Positions 1 to 9,223 of a DNA stretch of 64,000 nucleotides are shown here, one piece after another. The DNA is from Methylotenera sp. (lineage in GTDB: Bacteria > Pseudomonadota > Gammaproteobacteria > Burkholderiales > Methylophilaceae), in NCBI GenBank assembly GCA_030682715.1, contig JAUXNQ010000019.1:23797-87796 (forward strand). Direction: 5' to 3'. The notes below the pieces were generated by a model. The model worked only from the letters and a program-made list of their open reading frames with translations, made no database searches and was not told the origin of the DNA. Position numbers and translations under genes: made by a program. Numbering within the stretch: position 1 is the first letter of the stretch; each line of letters starts with the position of its first letter.

Positions 1-489
1 AACGTGGCTAAAATCAAGATGAATCTCATCAATACCTATCGCCTGCAATGCTTTAATCAATAAGCGTTGAATCTCGATATCACTTTCGATGCCAGCATGA
101 CCATATAGCTCAGCACCAATTTGCAATGGCTCCCGGGTCAACGCTAGCCCATCAGGTTTAGTGCGCAATACGCTTCCTGCGTAACACAAACGAGTAACAC
201 CTTGATGATTTAACAGGTGTGCATCAATTCTGGCCGCCTGTGGTGTCATGTCAGCACGTACACCCATGAGCCGACCTGTTAATTGATCAACCACTTTAAA
301 TGTGGCTAAATCTAAATCATGACCTACTCCAGTAATTAATGACTCCATGTACTCCAACATTGGCGGAATCACATACTGATAGCCATGCACTTTAAACAGG
401 TCTAGCAATTTACGGCGGAGGACTTCTATTCGCATAGCCTCTGCGGGCAATACATCTTCAATATATTCAGGTAACAACCAATTACGCAT
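1..489 (-). CDS. hisZ: ATP phosphoribosyltransferase regulatory subunit HisZ (partial, C-terminus beyond window start)
   Basis: Reverse-strand translation [51 protein letters not shown]... is HisZ/HisS-like; next to hflC/hflK as in other betaproteobacteria; ORF open at the window edge so absent from the track. Confidence 0.85.
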   Translation of the reverse strand, partial: MRNWLLPEYIEDVLPAEAMRIEVLRRKLLDLFKVHGYQYVIPPMLEYMESLITGVGHDLDLATFKVVDQLTGRLMGVRADMTPQAARIDAHLLNHQGVTRLCYAGSVLRTKPDGLALTREPLQIGAELYGHAGIESDIEIQRLLIKALQAIGIDEIHLDFSHV

Positions 490-498
490 ATTTATCAA

Positions 499-684
499 TC
501 ATTTACTTAAAAAAATTAAGAGCAAGCCGCCTACAATGGATATCAAACCAACGAAGCGGAGTTGCCCATCTTTTAATGTCACCATTTTTATAAAGGTTTC
601 TCGCCAGACTTGAGGCATTAGCACCGGGAGTAATCCCTCAAGTATCAGCATCAACCCTAAAGCAGCTAACAAATAGTCGCTCAC
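499..684 (-). CDS. DUF2065 family small membrane protein
   Basis: 61 aa, two hydrophobic segments, located between hisZ and hflC. Confidence 0.75.
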   Translation of the reverse strand: MSDYLLAALGLMLILEGLLPVLMPQVWRETFIKMVTLKDGQLRFVGLISIVGGLLLIFLSK

Positions 685-693
685 CAGAACCTA

Positions 694-1566
694 CTATTTT
701 CTGTTTGGGTTACGCATATATTTAAAGAAGTCTGAGCTAGGATCCAGCACCATTACGTCACTCTTACTCTTGAAGCTGTTTTTGTAAGCTTCTTGACTAC
801 GATAAAACGCATAGAACTCTGGGTTACGGCTGTAAGACTGATTGTAAATTTCACCAGCTTTAGCATCACCCTCACCCTTGGTTTTTTGTGCTTCACGATA
901 AGCCTCTGCGATTATTACTTCACGCTGTTTATCAGCATCTGCACGAATTTTCTCTGAAGCGGCGGCACCTTCTGAACGTAGTTGATTAGCTAAACGCTTA
1001 CGCTCTGCAATCATACGATCAAATACAGACTTACTGATTTCCTCAGCATAGTCAACACGCTTCAATCGTACATCAACCACTGCAATACCCATTTGACGAG
1101 CTTCTGCATCGGCAGTTTTACGTAAGTTATCCATGACTGCGCCACGTTCACCAGCAATCACGTCACGCACTGTACGTTTACCAAACTCAGTACGCAAAAC
1201 TGCATTCACGACTTTAGATAACCTATCCTCCGCAGCAGCTTCGCCACCCTCTTTGATGGATACATAATATTTTACAGGATCAACAATGCGCCATTTAACA
1301 AACGAATCCACCATCATGTATTTGTTTTCGCTAGTAATAAACTTTGCTGGCTGTTCCCAATCCAGTGTCAAAATACGATTATCAAAGTACTTAAGGTTAT
1401 CCACAAACGGGACTTTAAAATAAAGACCTGGATCTTTCTTAACAGATACAATCTCACCTAACCTTTGTACAATGACATACTGCGTTTGCTTCACTGTGAA
1501 GGCTGAAGCTGATAGCAACATCAACCCCACAATCACCAAAATAATAATATTTTTTGCCTTGTTCAT
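694..1566 (-). CDS. hflC: Protease modulator HflC
   Basis: SPFH protein (MNKAKNIIILVIVGLMLLSASAFTVKQTQYVIVQRLGEIV...); start moved from track 1647 to ATG at 1566, which removes overlap with hflK. Confidence 0.9.
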   Translation of the reverse strand: MNKAKNIIILVIVGLMLLSASAFTVKQTQYVIVQRLGEIVSVKKDPGLYFKVPFVDNLKYFDNRILTLDWEQPAKFITSENKYMMVDSFVKWRIVDPVKYYVSIKEGGEAAAEDRLSKVVNAVLRTEFGKRTVRDVIAGERGAVMDNLRKTADAEARQMGIAVVDVRLKRVDYAEEISKSVFDRMIAERKRLANQLRSEGAAASEKIRADADKQREVIIAEAYREAQKTKGEGDAKAGEIYNQSYSRNPEFYAFYRSQEAYKNSFKSKSDVMVLDPSSDFFKYMRNPNRK

Positions 1567-1576
1567 TATTTTTTCC

Positions 1577-2782
1577 TTATCTACTTTCTCTATCTCGGCT
1601 GCGGAAAGCTTCTCTCGAGCGCTCTGTAGTAGCTGCTGCTGAGTCAAAGGCTGCGCCTGATTCAGTTTGCGGATTTAATGACTGTACGGATTGAGACTGA
1701 GGAGTGTTAGACGCACCAGTCGCATTGATTAATTTATCCAATGGTAAATACAACAAGCTATTACCAGCTTTTTGATCAACAATCACTTTACTTGTATTAG
1801 ATAAAATCTGCTCTTGCGCATCTAAATACAAACGCTGACGTGTGACTTCTGGTGCATTGTTATATTGCGCCAGAATCTGATCGAATCGACTAGTATTACC
1901 TCTTGCTTCACTTTCAACTTTTAACTTATAACCAGCTGCCTCAGATAACAGACGTGAAGCCGTACCACGTGCTTTTGGAATTACGTCATTAGCGTAGGCT
2001 TGACCTTCGTTAATTTGACGTTGGTTATCTTGGTTTGCACGGTTAACGTCTTCAAAAGCCTCTTGCACTTGCTCTGGAGGTTGAGCGCTTTGCAACGATA
2101 CACTGATAATCTTTACACCAGTTTTATAACTATCTAAGATCGACTGCATACGTTCAGATGTATCAGCCAAACCTTTTTGTAGCAAATCATCCAGTTTGTT
2201 TTTACCTACAACTTCACGAATAGCTGATTCAGCGGCAGACATGACAGCGGTATCTGTTGATCGGTTATTGAATAAATAATACTTGGCGTTGTTCAAGTTA
2301 TATTGCACTGCAAATTGTAGATCAATAATATTTTCATCTTCAGTTAACATTAAAGCTTCTTTAGGCAGCTTGGTTTTGCCGCCTCCAGTGCCTTCTGCAC
2401 TGCTTCTATAACCAACTTCAAGCCTACGCACCTGCTCCATGTTGACGACTTGTACAGACTCAATCGGATAAGGCAAGTGCCAACGAGGGCCAGGCTCAGT
2501 CGTTTCATCCAACGCTTTACCAAAACGTGTCACTACGCCAGTAGAACCTTGGTCAACAATATAGAATCCAGAACCAAGCCAAATAAGCAGGACAAGCCCT
2601 ATAATCGGCACGATTGGCAAATTAATGTCCCCAGATGACGGACGTTTTGGCTGAGAGTTTGATTGATTACCGCCGTTCTTTCCAAACATCGCATTAATCT
2701 TGCGGCTTAAATCACGCATCACTTCATCAAGGTCAGGTGGCCCTTCATTATTTTGCTGTCTCCAGCCAGGGAATTTAATCAT
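1577..2782 (-). CDS. hflK: FtsH protease activity modulator HflK
   Basis: N-terminal GGNQSNSQPKRPSSGD region, TM helix, SPFH domain; upstream of hflC. Confidence 0.9.
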   Translation of the reverse strand: MIKFPGWRQQNNEGPPDLDEVMRDLSRKINAMFGKNGGNQSNSQPKRPSSGDINLPIVPIIGLVLLIWLGSGFYIVDQGSTGVVTRFGKALDETTEPGPRWHLPYPIESVQVVNMEQVRRLEVGYRSSAEGTGGGKTKLPKEALMLTEDENIIDLQFAVQYNLNNAKYYLFNNRSTDTAVMSAAESAIREVVGKNKLDDLLQKGLADTSERMQSILDSYKTGVKIISVSLQSAQPPEQVQEAFEDVNRANQDNQRQINEGQAYANDVIPKARGTASRLLSEAAGYKLKVESEARGNTSRFDQILAQYNNAPEVTRQRLYLDAQEQILSNTSKVIVDQKAGNSLLYLPLDKLINATGASNTPQSQSVQSLNPQTESGAAFDSAAATTERSREAFRSRDRESR

Positions 2783-2810
2783 TCATCACTCCAACACTAA
2801 AAATTGAATT

Positions 2811-2933
2811 ACTTTAAACTTTGAAACTTTAAACTTCGGTTTCAAGCCAAAATCTTAATTTAAACAATGTGCTCATTAAAAATTAGCACATCAAACTTCA
2901 AATCTTGCCATTTACTATATCTTGCCATTTACT
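2811..2933. repeat. Short intergenic direct repeats (11 bp actttaaactt x2; 15 bp atcttgccatttact x2)
   Basis: actttaaactt at 2811-2821 and 2826-2836; atcttgccatttact at 2902-2916 and 2919-2933. Confidence 0.7.
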
Positions 2934-2940
2934 TAAGTAC

Positions 2941-4077
2941 TTAAACAAAAGCACTTTCTTCAGTACTTTGCTTTTGTAGATACTGGTAATGTTCCGCCAT
3001 GGCTAATCTCAGAAACTCAAGCCCTTCGCCTGTTTTTGCAGAAACATGTAAGCTTATAATTCTACCATACTCATCGCGGTCAATAGCAGGCTCCAAACCC
3101 ACGCGATCTATTTGGTTATACACTAAAATCTGCGGTACTTCAGAAGCGCCAATCTCATGTAACACCTTATTCACTTGGGTAATCTGCTCATCACGATTAG
3201 TACTAGCAGTGTCTACAATATGTAATAGTAAATCAGCCTGCACAGCTTCTTCCAGCGTCGCGCCAAAAGCCTCAACTAACGCATGCGGCAAATGCTTAAT
3301 GAACCCAACGGTATCCGAAAGCACCACAGAACCGCAATCTGGAATATAAATCTTATGCGTTGTTGTATCTAAAGTTGCGAAAAGCTGGTCTGCGGCATAG
3401 ATATTGGCTTTAGTCAGCCGATTAAAAATCGTAGACTTTCCTGCATTGGTATACCCCACCAAGGACACAGTCATCACATTAGAACGTTTACGTGCTCTAC
3501 GTTGCATGCCGCGCTGTGCTTTTAGCTTTAGCAATTTTTCTCGCAACTGCTTAACGCGCACACGCAACATGCGGCGATCAAGCTCAAGCTGTGTTTCACC
3601 TGGGCCGCCGCGCACACCGATACCACCTTTTTGGCGCTCTAAGTGAGTCCAGCCACGCACTAAACGTGTGGAAAGATGCTCAAGCTGTGCGAGTTCAACT
3701 TGCAACTTACCTTCATGCGTCTGGGCTCGCTGGCTGAATATATCTAAAATCAAGCCAGTTCTATCCACGACACGCGCTTGTAGCAAGCGCTCTAAGTTAC
3801 GTTGTTGCGACGGTGTTAAATCATGATTAAAGACGGCAATATTGGATTCAGTTGCCTGCATCATTTGCGTCAATTCATCAGCTTTACCACTGCCAATAAA
3901 CAATTTAGCATCAGGGGCTGACCGCTTCCCTTCCACTTTACCCAGTACAGCAAGTCCTGCGCTCAAGCTCAATTGACGAAGCTCTTCTAAGCTTTCTTCG
4001 TAATCATTTTCGCCAAAATCAACACTGACCAATATGGCAGCTTCGCCACCACTTGGTCTTTCAAATAAATCTTTCAA
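2941..4077 (-). CDS. hflX: GTPase HflX
   Basis: GYTNAGKST P-loop, DTVGFI, GGIGVRGGPGETQLE motif. Confidence 0.93.
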   Translation of the reverse strand: MKDLFERPSGGEAAILVSVDFGENDYEESLEELRQLSLSAGLAVLGKVEGKRSAPDAKLFIGSGKADELTQMMQATESNIAVFNHDLTPSQQRNLERLLQARVVDRTGLILDIFSQRAQTHEGKLQVELAQLEHLSTRLVRGWTHLERQKGGIGVRGGPGETQLELDRRMLRVRVKQLREKLLKLKAQRGMQRRARKRSNVMTVSLVGYTNAGKSTIFNRLTKANIYAADQLFATLDTTTHKIYIPDCGSVVLSDTVGFIKHLPHALVEAFGATLEEAVQADLLLHIVDTASTNRDEQITQVNKVLHEIGASEVPQILVYNQIDRVGLEPAIDRDEYGRIISLHVSAKTGEGLEFLRLAMAEHYQYLQKQSTEESAFV

Positions 4078-4080
4078 CGC

Positions 4081-4317
4081 TTAATCATCACCTTCAGACA
4101 TACTAATACTAACCGCACGCGCAGGTACAATCGTTGAAATTGCATGCTTATATACCATTTGCGTCACAGTATTTTTAAGCAGAATAACGTATTGGTCAAA
4201 GGAATCCACTTGACCTTGCAACTTGATACCATTCACAAGATAAATAGATACTGCCACATGCTCTTTACGTAATGCATTGAGAAATGGGTCTTGTAACATT
4301 TGCCCTTTTTGATTCAT
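4081..4317 (-). CDS. hfq: RNA chaperone Hfq
   Basis: [65 protein letters not shown]. Confidence 0.97.
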   Translation of the reverse strand: MNQKGQMLQDPFLNALRKEHVAVSIYLVNGIKLQGQVDSFDQYVILLKNTVTQMVYKHAISTIVPARAVSISMSEGDD

Positions 4318-4440
4318 AACGTCTCCTATTGTTTGGAGTTAAATAAAATTAACCACTAGCGACCATTTAAGGCCATATACAAATATCTTACTCTCGTTAA
4401 GATATAGAACAACCAAATTCGTTCTTTAATTTAATTAAAT

Positions 4441-5835
4441 TTAAAATTTAGCGTCTTTAATTCGTGCCATGACTTCATCCCTGCCAAGTAAAACCATCAC
4501 TTGGTCAATACTTGGAGACTGCGCGATACCAGTTAGCATCACCCGTAAAGGCATTGCCACTTTGGGAAACTTTAATTGAAACTCTGTTACCACATCATTC
4601 AAGACATGATGAATTGCCTCTGCCTGCCACTCAACCGACACTAAAACATCGGTAAGCTTCTGCATTGCTGGTTTAATTTCTGCTGTTAAATGCTTTTCTG
4701 CCGCCGCTTGATCAACCAATGGTTTCTGATAAAAATAGGCGATACTATTAGCCAACTCGTTCAAGGTGTGTGCACGCTCTTTGTATAGGTCAATCACTGC
4801 TGCTAAATTAGGTGTTGCCGTAACCTGCACACCTAATTTAGCAAGGCGCTTAGTCACATCATTCACAAGGTAATCGGAGCTTGCCTGTTTAATATAGTGC
4901 GCATTGAGCCATCTAAGCTTTTCAGTATTAAATTGTGCAGCAGACGGTGTGATGCGATCTAAATCGAACCACTCACAGAACTGTTGCATACTAAAGACTT
5001 CCTCATCGCCATGACTCCAGCCTAATCGCGCTAAATAATTAAGCACAGCTTCAGGTAAATAACCCTCATCATCATACTGCATCACGCTCACAGCACCATG
5101 ACGTTTGGATAACTTCTGGCCATCATCACCTAGAATCATTGATAAATGCGCATATTGAGGAATGGTTGCACCCAGGGCTTTAAGCATATTAATCTGGCGT
5201 GGCGTGTTGTTCACATGATCGTCACCGCGAATCACTTGCGTGATTCCCATTTCCCAATCATCTACCACAACACAAAAATTATAAGTAGGCGTACCATCAG
5301 CGCGCGCGATGATCAAATCATCCAACTCTTGGTTGGCGATGCTAATTTCACCTTTTACCAAATCATTCCACACCACATGACCGTCTTTCGGGTTCTTAAA
5401 GCGGATGACAGCAGGAATATCTTGCGGAGGTGCTGGCAGAACTTTGCCATCCTCTGGACGCCAACGCCCATCATAACGAGGCTTAACACCTTGCTGCATC
5501 TGCATTTCACGTAGCGCTTCCAACTCCTCTTTACTGCAATAACAATAGTAAGCACTGCCTTCATCCAGCATTTTTTGAATCACTTCTTTATAACGATTCA
5601 TGCGCTGCATTTGATAAAAAGGCCCCTCGTTATAATCCAAACCTAGCCATTGCATACCATCAAGAATAGCTTGCACAGCCTCAGGCGTACTACGGGCAAC
5701 ATCGGTATCTTCGATACGCAGAATAAAATCACCTTTGTGCTTTTTAGCAAAAGCCCATGAGAACAAAGCGGTACGTGCACCACCGATGTGAAGAAAGCCT
5801 GTTGGACTGGGAGCAAAACGTGTGCGAACTTTCAT
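4441..5835 (-). CDS. gltX: Glutamyl-tRNA synthetase
   Basis: RFAPSPTGFLHIGGARTALF and KLSKRHG motifs; likely start MKVRTRF at 5835 rather than track 5883. Confidence 0.93.
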   Translation of the reverse strand: MKVRTRFAPSPTGFLHIGGARTALFSWAFAKKHKGDFILRIEDTDVARSTPEAVQAILDGMQWLGLDYNEGPFYQMQRMNRYKEVIQKMLDEGSAYYCYCSKEELEALREMQMQQGVKPRYDGRWRPEDGKVLPAPPQDIPAVIRFKNPKDGHVVWNDLVKGEISIANQELDDLIIARADGTPTYNFCVVVDDWEMGITQVIRGDDHVNNTPRQINMLKALGATIPQYAHLSMILGDDGQKLSKRHGAVSVMQYDDEGYLPEAVLNYLARLGWSHGDEEVFSMQQFCEWFDLDRITPSAAQFNTEKLRWLNAHYIKQASSDYLVNDVTKRLAKLGVQVTATPNLAAVIDLYKERAHTLNELANSIAYFYQKPLVDQAAAEKHLTAEIKPAMQKLTDVLVSVEWQAEAIHHVLNDVVTEFQLKFPKVAMPLRVMLTGIAQSPSIDQVMVLLGRDEVMARIKDAKF

Positions 5836-6049
5836 ATTTATTGATTTTTTACTATCTATATTGTTAGGGCAATATTTTATCATGGTCGCAAGGAGTCTAA
5901 AAAATTAAAAACAGATTAATACGCCAATCTATACATATGCTGTTATACAGCACTGTATTAATAAAACTGTGAACACACCGCCAATTAAATAAAATATGGC
6001 ACAATAGTTGCTTTTAGCACTATACCTAGTGAAAGAATGTAGTTAAAAA

Positions 6050-7753
6050 ATGGCTTTTCTCCAAAACTTGTTCAAGAATACATCGCAACCTAAGATGAAA
6101 ACATCGATGGCATGGATGAGTCAAATCAAAGGTATGGACGACATCTCGGCCATCGAGTTCGCGACAGCTAAATTAGGAGATGAATTCAAAACTAACGCTT
6201 TTAGTAACCCAGCCAACTTAGAAGCACTCTTCACAATCGACGAAAATACACACATCATTGTCGAAAGAATCACAACACATTTTATTCATATTGAACATAT
6301 CAGTGCTGGGTTAGAGGAGCGTGTATCTAATGCTGTGTTTTTTTATCACCGCCAGTTATTCTTAATTCACTTCTCGTTAATTGACCATTTTTACGATCAA
6401 TACCAAAAGCATATACATGTTTTATTAGCGCGCGCAATTAGAAATGCAACACAAATGGTTAAATGGCGCTATTACAATTACCAAAGCGCACCAGCCAATG
6501 TCTGGCTACAGATATCTCAACTATATTTACTAGCTGAAAACCTATCTCTTTTAAACGCAAAAATTCAACCTTATACAGATCTTGAGCCTATCTCAATATC
6601 AAACGCTTACATTCAAGTTTGCATGCTGGGTACTCTTGAAGGCCTTAGCTTAAAGTGTGAGCAAATTGAATTGGTTTGTAAAATGCTTACTGTATGGGCA
6701 TCAAAAACCACTGTAGATAAAGTATTTGATGAGCAACAGCATCTTTTTTATGTAGATACTACTAGCAACAAGCCCGCAAAACGTATCCGCACTTTCAAAC
6801 CAGCTAGCACTTATCGCTACTGGAATTTCGATAGTGTCATTTCAAAAATAGAGCTTTGCATGTCTCTGATTGAATTCAACATTTCACCCAAGCAACCTTT
6901 TATGAAAGAACTGGTTTCTCATAAAGATGCCTTCACGACATTTGAAACCCTCAGCACTGAGTGGTCAAGGGTTGATTGCAGCCGCCAACGTAGAACGGAG
7001 GAGCGCAATAGTACCGCATCGGTTGCAACAGTATTTTTTGGTTATAAAGAAATTTGTGAACAACTCAAGCAGATTGAAAATATTAAGATACAACGTGGTG
7101 AGCGTGGTTATCTAGGTGAAAAATCGTTTGAAGAAAGATTGGCGTCTCACAACATTAATCGCAACGAACCCAATATTATTTATATGGATTTAACTACGGA
7201 TCACTCAAGCATCATAGACCAATCCAATAAAGGTTTAGGTTTACATGTCAGCAAACATGCGCATGAGGTGAGTTTGGGAATGCTAATCGGCATTTCTGCC
7301 AAAGAGCAAAGAAACAATACAAAGCTTGGTGTTATTAAAAACATCAGACCCATTGCAAATGGAGAGTTGCACTTAGGCGTAGATTTGTTAAGCAATATCG
7401 GCTTTTACTCTCAAGCAGAAAATATGGGCTTGAAAACACAGAAAGTAGCCATCACGATAGGCGAACCTAGTATCAAAAACAACTACTTTGCTAACACTGT
7501 GTTCGCTGACACAAGCAGCTTTTTAGACAGCAGTTTCGGCACAGACCCGGGCAATTTCACCTGTATTTTCTTACCTAAGGAACAATCATTGTCTAAACAA
7601 GAGACGTTGATTATTCCTAAGCTCCAATACAACAAGAATGATATTTTCAAATTACAAATACTGGGTGAAGAGATACTTTTAAGATTCACCAAATCTTTTG
7701 AACGTCATGGTAACTGGGTACGTGTTACATTTACCACTGACATCAGCAAATAA
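6050..7753 (+). CDS. Hypothetical protein, possible divergent PilZ-like C-terminal domain
   Basis: 567 aa; weak PilZ-like elements RTEER (RxxxR) and DQSNKG (D/NxSxxG) with atypically large spacing. Confidence 0.4.
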   Translation: MAFLQNLFKNTSQPKMKTSMAWMSQIKGMDDISAIEFATAKLGDEFKTNAFSNPANLEALFTIDENTHIIVERITTHFIHIEHISAGLEERVSNAVFFYHRQLFLIHFSLIDHFYDQYQKHIHVLLARAIRNATQMVKWRYYNYQSAPANVWLQISQLYLLAENLSLLNAKIQPYTDLEPISISNAYIQVCMLGTLEGLSLKCEQIELVCKMLTVWASKTTVDKVFDEQQHLFYVDTTSNKPAKRIRTFKPASTYRYWNFDSVISKIELCMSLIEFNISPKQPFMKELVSHKDAFTTFETLSTEWSRVDCSRQRRTEERNSTASVATVFFGYKEICEQLKQIENIKIQRGERGYLGEKSFEERLASHNINRNEPNIIYMDLTTDHSSIIDQSNKGLGLHVSKHAHEVSLGMLIGISAKEQRNNTKLGVIKNIRPIANGELHLGVDLLSNIGFYSQAENMGLKTQKVAITIGEPSIKNNYFANTVFADTSSFLDSSFGTDPGNFTCIFLPKEQSLSKQETLIIPKLQYNKNDIFKLQILGEEILLRFTKSFERHGNWVRVTFTTDISK

Positions 7754-7774
7754 TCAAAAGTACCGCGTCAGCGA

Positions 7775-9223
7775 TTAATCAACTTCTGCTGCTTGCCAAC
7801 CACCACCTAACACTTTGAACAAATCTACGGATGCACTCAACCTTGCTTGACGCGCCTGCACAAAAGCCAAGCTTGCTTCGTTATAGGTACGTTGTGCATC
7901 TAACACTTCAATATAGGCAGAATAGCCAGACTGGTACCTGTTTTCAGACAAAGTTAGCATTTTTTTGGCAGAGTCTTGACTAGTTAGCAAAGACTGCTCG
8001 CGTTGTGTTTGTTGACGCAAATTGATTAATGCATCATTCACTTCAGTAAACGCCGTTTGAATCGTACGCTCATAGGTGGCTAGCGTTTTTTTCTGTTTAG
8101 CAGCCTCTTGGTCAACTCTTGCATTAAGCCTTCCACCATTAAATATTGGCAGGTTTAAACTAAGTCCACCAGTCCAAATGCGTGCTGCAGACTTTAATAC
8201 ATCTTGCAATTCAAGGCTTTCACCACCCCAATTTGCAGTAAGAGAAATGCTTGGATATAAGGCTGCTTTCGCCACGGCAATATTGGCGTTTGCAGCAACC
8301 ATTTGCGCCTCAGCTTGACGCACATCAGGACGTGACTCCAACAAACTAGAAGGCAAACCAATGGGTGGAACTGGCGGTATCGGCAATGCCATCATGTCCG
8401 CATGAGCTTTAGCCCGATCCAATCCACTTACAGCCAAATTCAAATCACCAGTCAGTAGCGCCAATTGATTCAAGCTTAATGACTGTAACAGCTTTAAAGC
8501 TGAAATTTGTGCTCGTAAATTAGCACTGGCCGCTTCAGCTTGATAAACATCTAGCGCTGAAACAATTCCACCTTCTAAACGTCGTTTTGTTAGCGCTAAA
8601 CTTTCGTCGCGGCTGACTAAATTTTGTTCAGCAATCTGAATTTGCTTTTCTAAACTTCGCAATGACAGGTACTGATTCGCCACCAAGCCCGTTAGAGATA
8701 GCTCAACGGTGTCTTTGGCATAACGGGTAGATAAAGCAGAGGCTCTCGCAGACTCCTTAGTTCGACTCAATTTACCCCAAAAATCCAGCTCGAAATTAGT
8801 ACCCAATTTAAAGTTGTAGCTCTCACGAGGATTGTCAGCAAATACAGGGAATGCACCAGCCTCAGTTACTCGTGAGCGTGCGCCTCCAGCATCTAGATCA
8901 ACTGAAGGAAACAGAAGCGTACCTGCCTCTTTCATCACAGCATCAGCTTGCTCAATATTAGCGACAGCTACTTTAATATCAGTATTATGTTTTAAAGCAT
9001 TAGCAATTAAGGTATTAAGCGTTTCATCTTGATATAGCGTCCACCAGTCTTTTGCGATCTGGTTCTGTGCCGCATCTTGACTCATTTCAACATAACGATC
9101 TGGTGTATCAACTTTAGGTCTTAGGTAATCTGGCCATACTAAAGACTGACATCCAGACAACATCAAGCTACCAACCAAATAGAAAACTGGTTTAATTAAA
9201 TAGTTATTTTTTTTCTGTTTCAT
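7775..9223 (-). CDS. RND efflux outer membrane lipoprotein (OprM/NodT family)
   Basis: Lipobox LMLSGC, repeated TolC-like motifs, 4-bp overlap with the upstream RND pump gene. Confidence 0.92.
   Translation of the reverse strand: MKQKKNNYLIKPVFYLVGSLMLSGCQSLVWPDYLRPKVDTPDRYVEMSQDAAQNQIAKDWWTLYQDETLNTLIANALKHNTDIKVAVANIEQADAVMKEAGTLLFPSVDLDAGGARSRVTEAGAFPVFADNPRESYNFKLGTNFELDFWGKLSRTKESARASALSTRYAKDTVELSLTGLVANQYLSLRSLEKQIQIAEQNLVSRDESLALTKRRLEGGIVSALDVYQAEAASANLRAQISALKLLQSLSLNQLALLTGDLNLAVSGLDRAKAHADMMALPIPPVPPIGLPSSLLESRPDVRQAEAQMVAANANIAVAKAALYPSISLTANWGGESLELQDVLKSAARIWTGGLSLNLPIFNGGRLNARVDQEAAKQKKTLATYERTIQTAFTEVNDALINLRQQTQREQSLLTSQDSAKKMLTLSENRYQSGYSAYIEVLDAQRTYNEASLAFVQARQARLSASVDLFKVLGGGWQAAEVD

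Noticed and set aside
3404-3646. Plus-strand ORFs at 2999-3349 and 3404-3646
   Set aside because: Shadow ORFs of hflX
5146-5514. 122-aa plus-strand ORF
   Set aside because: Fully antisense to gltX; no motif
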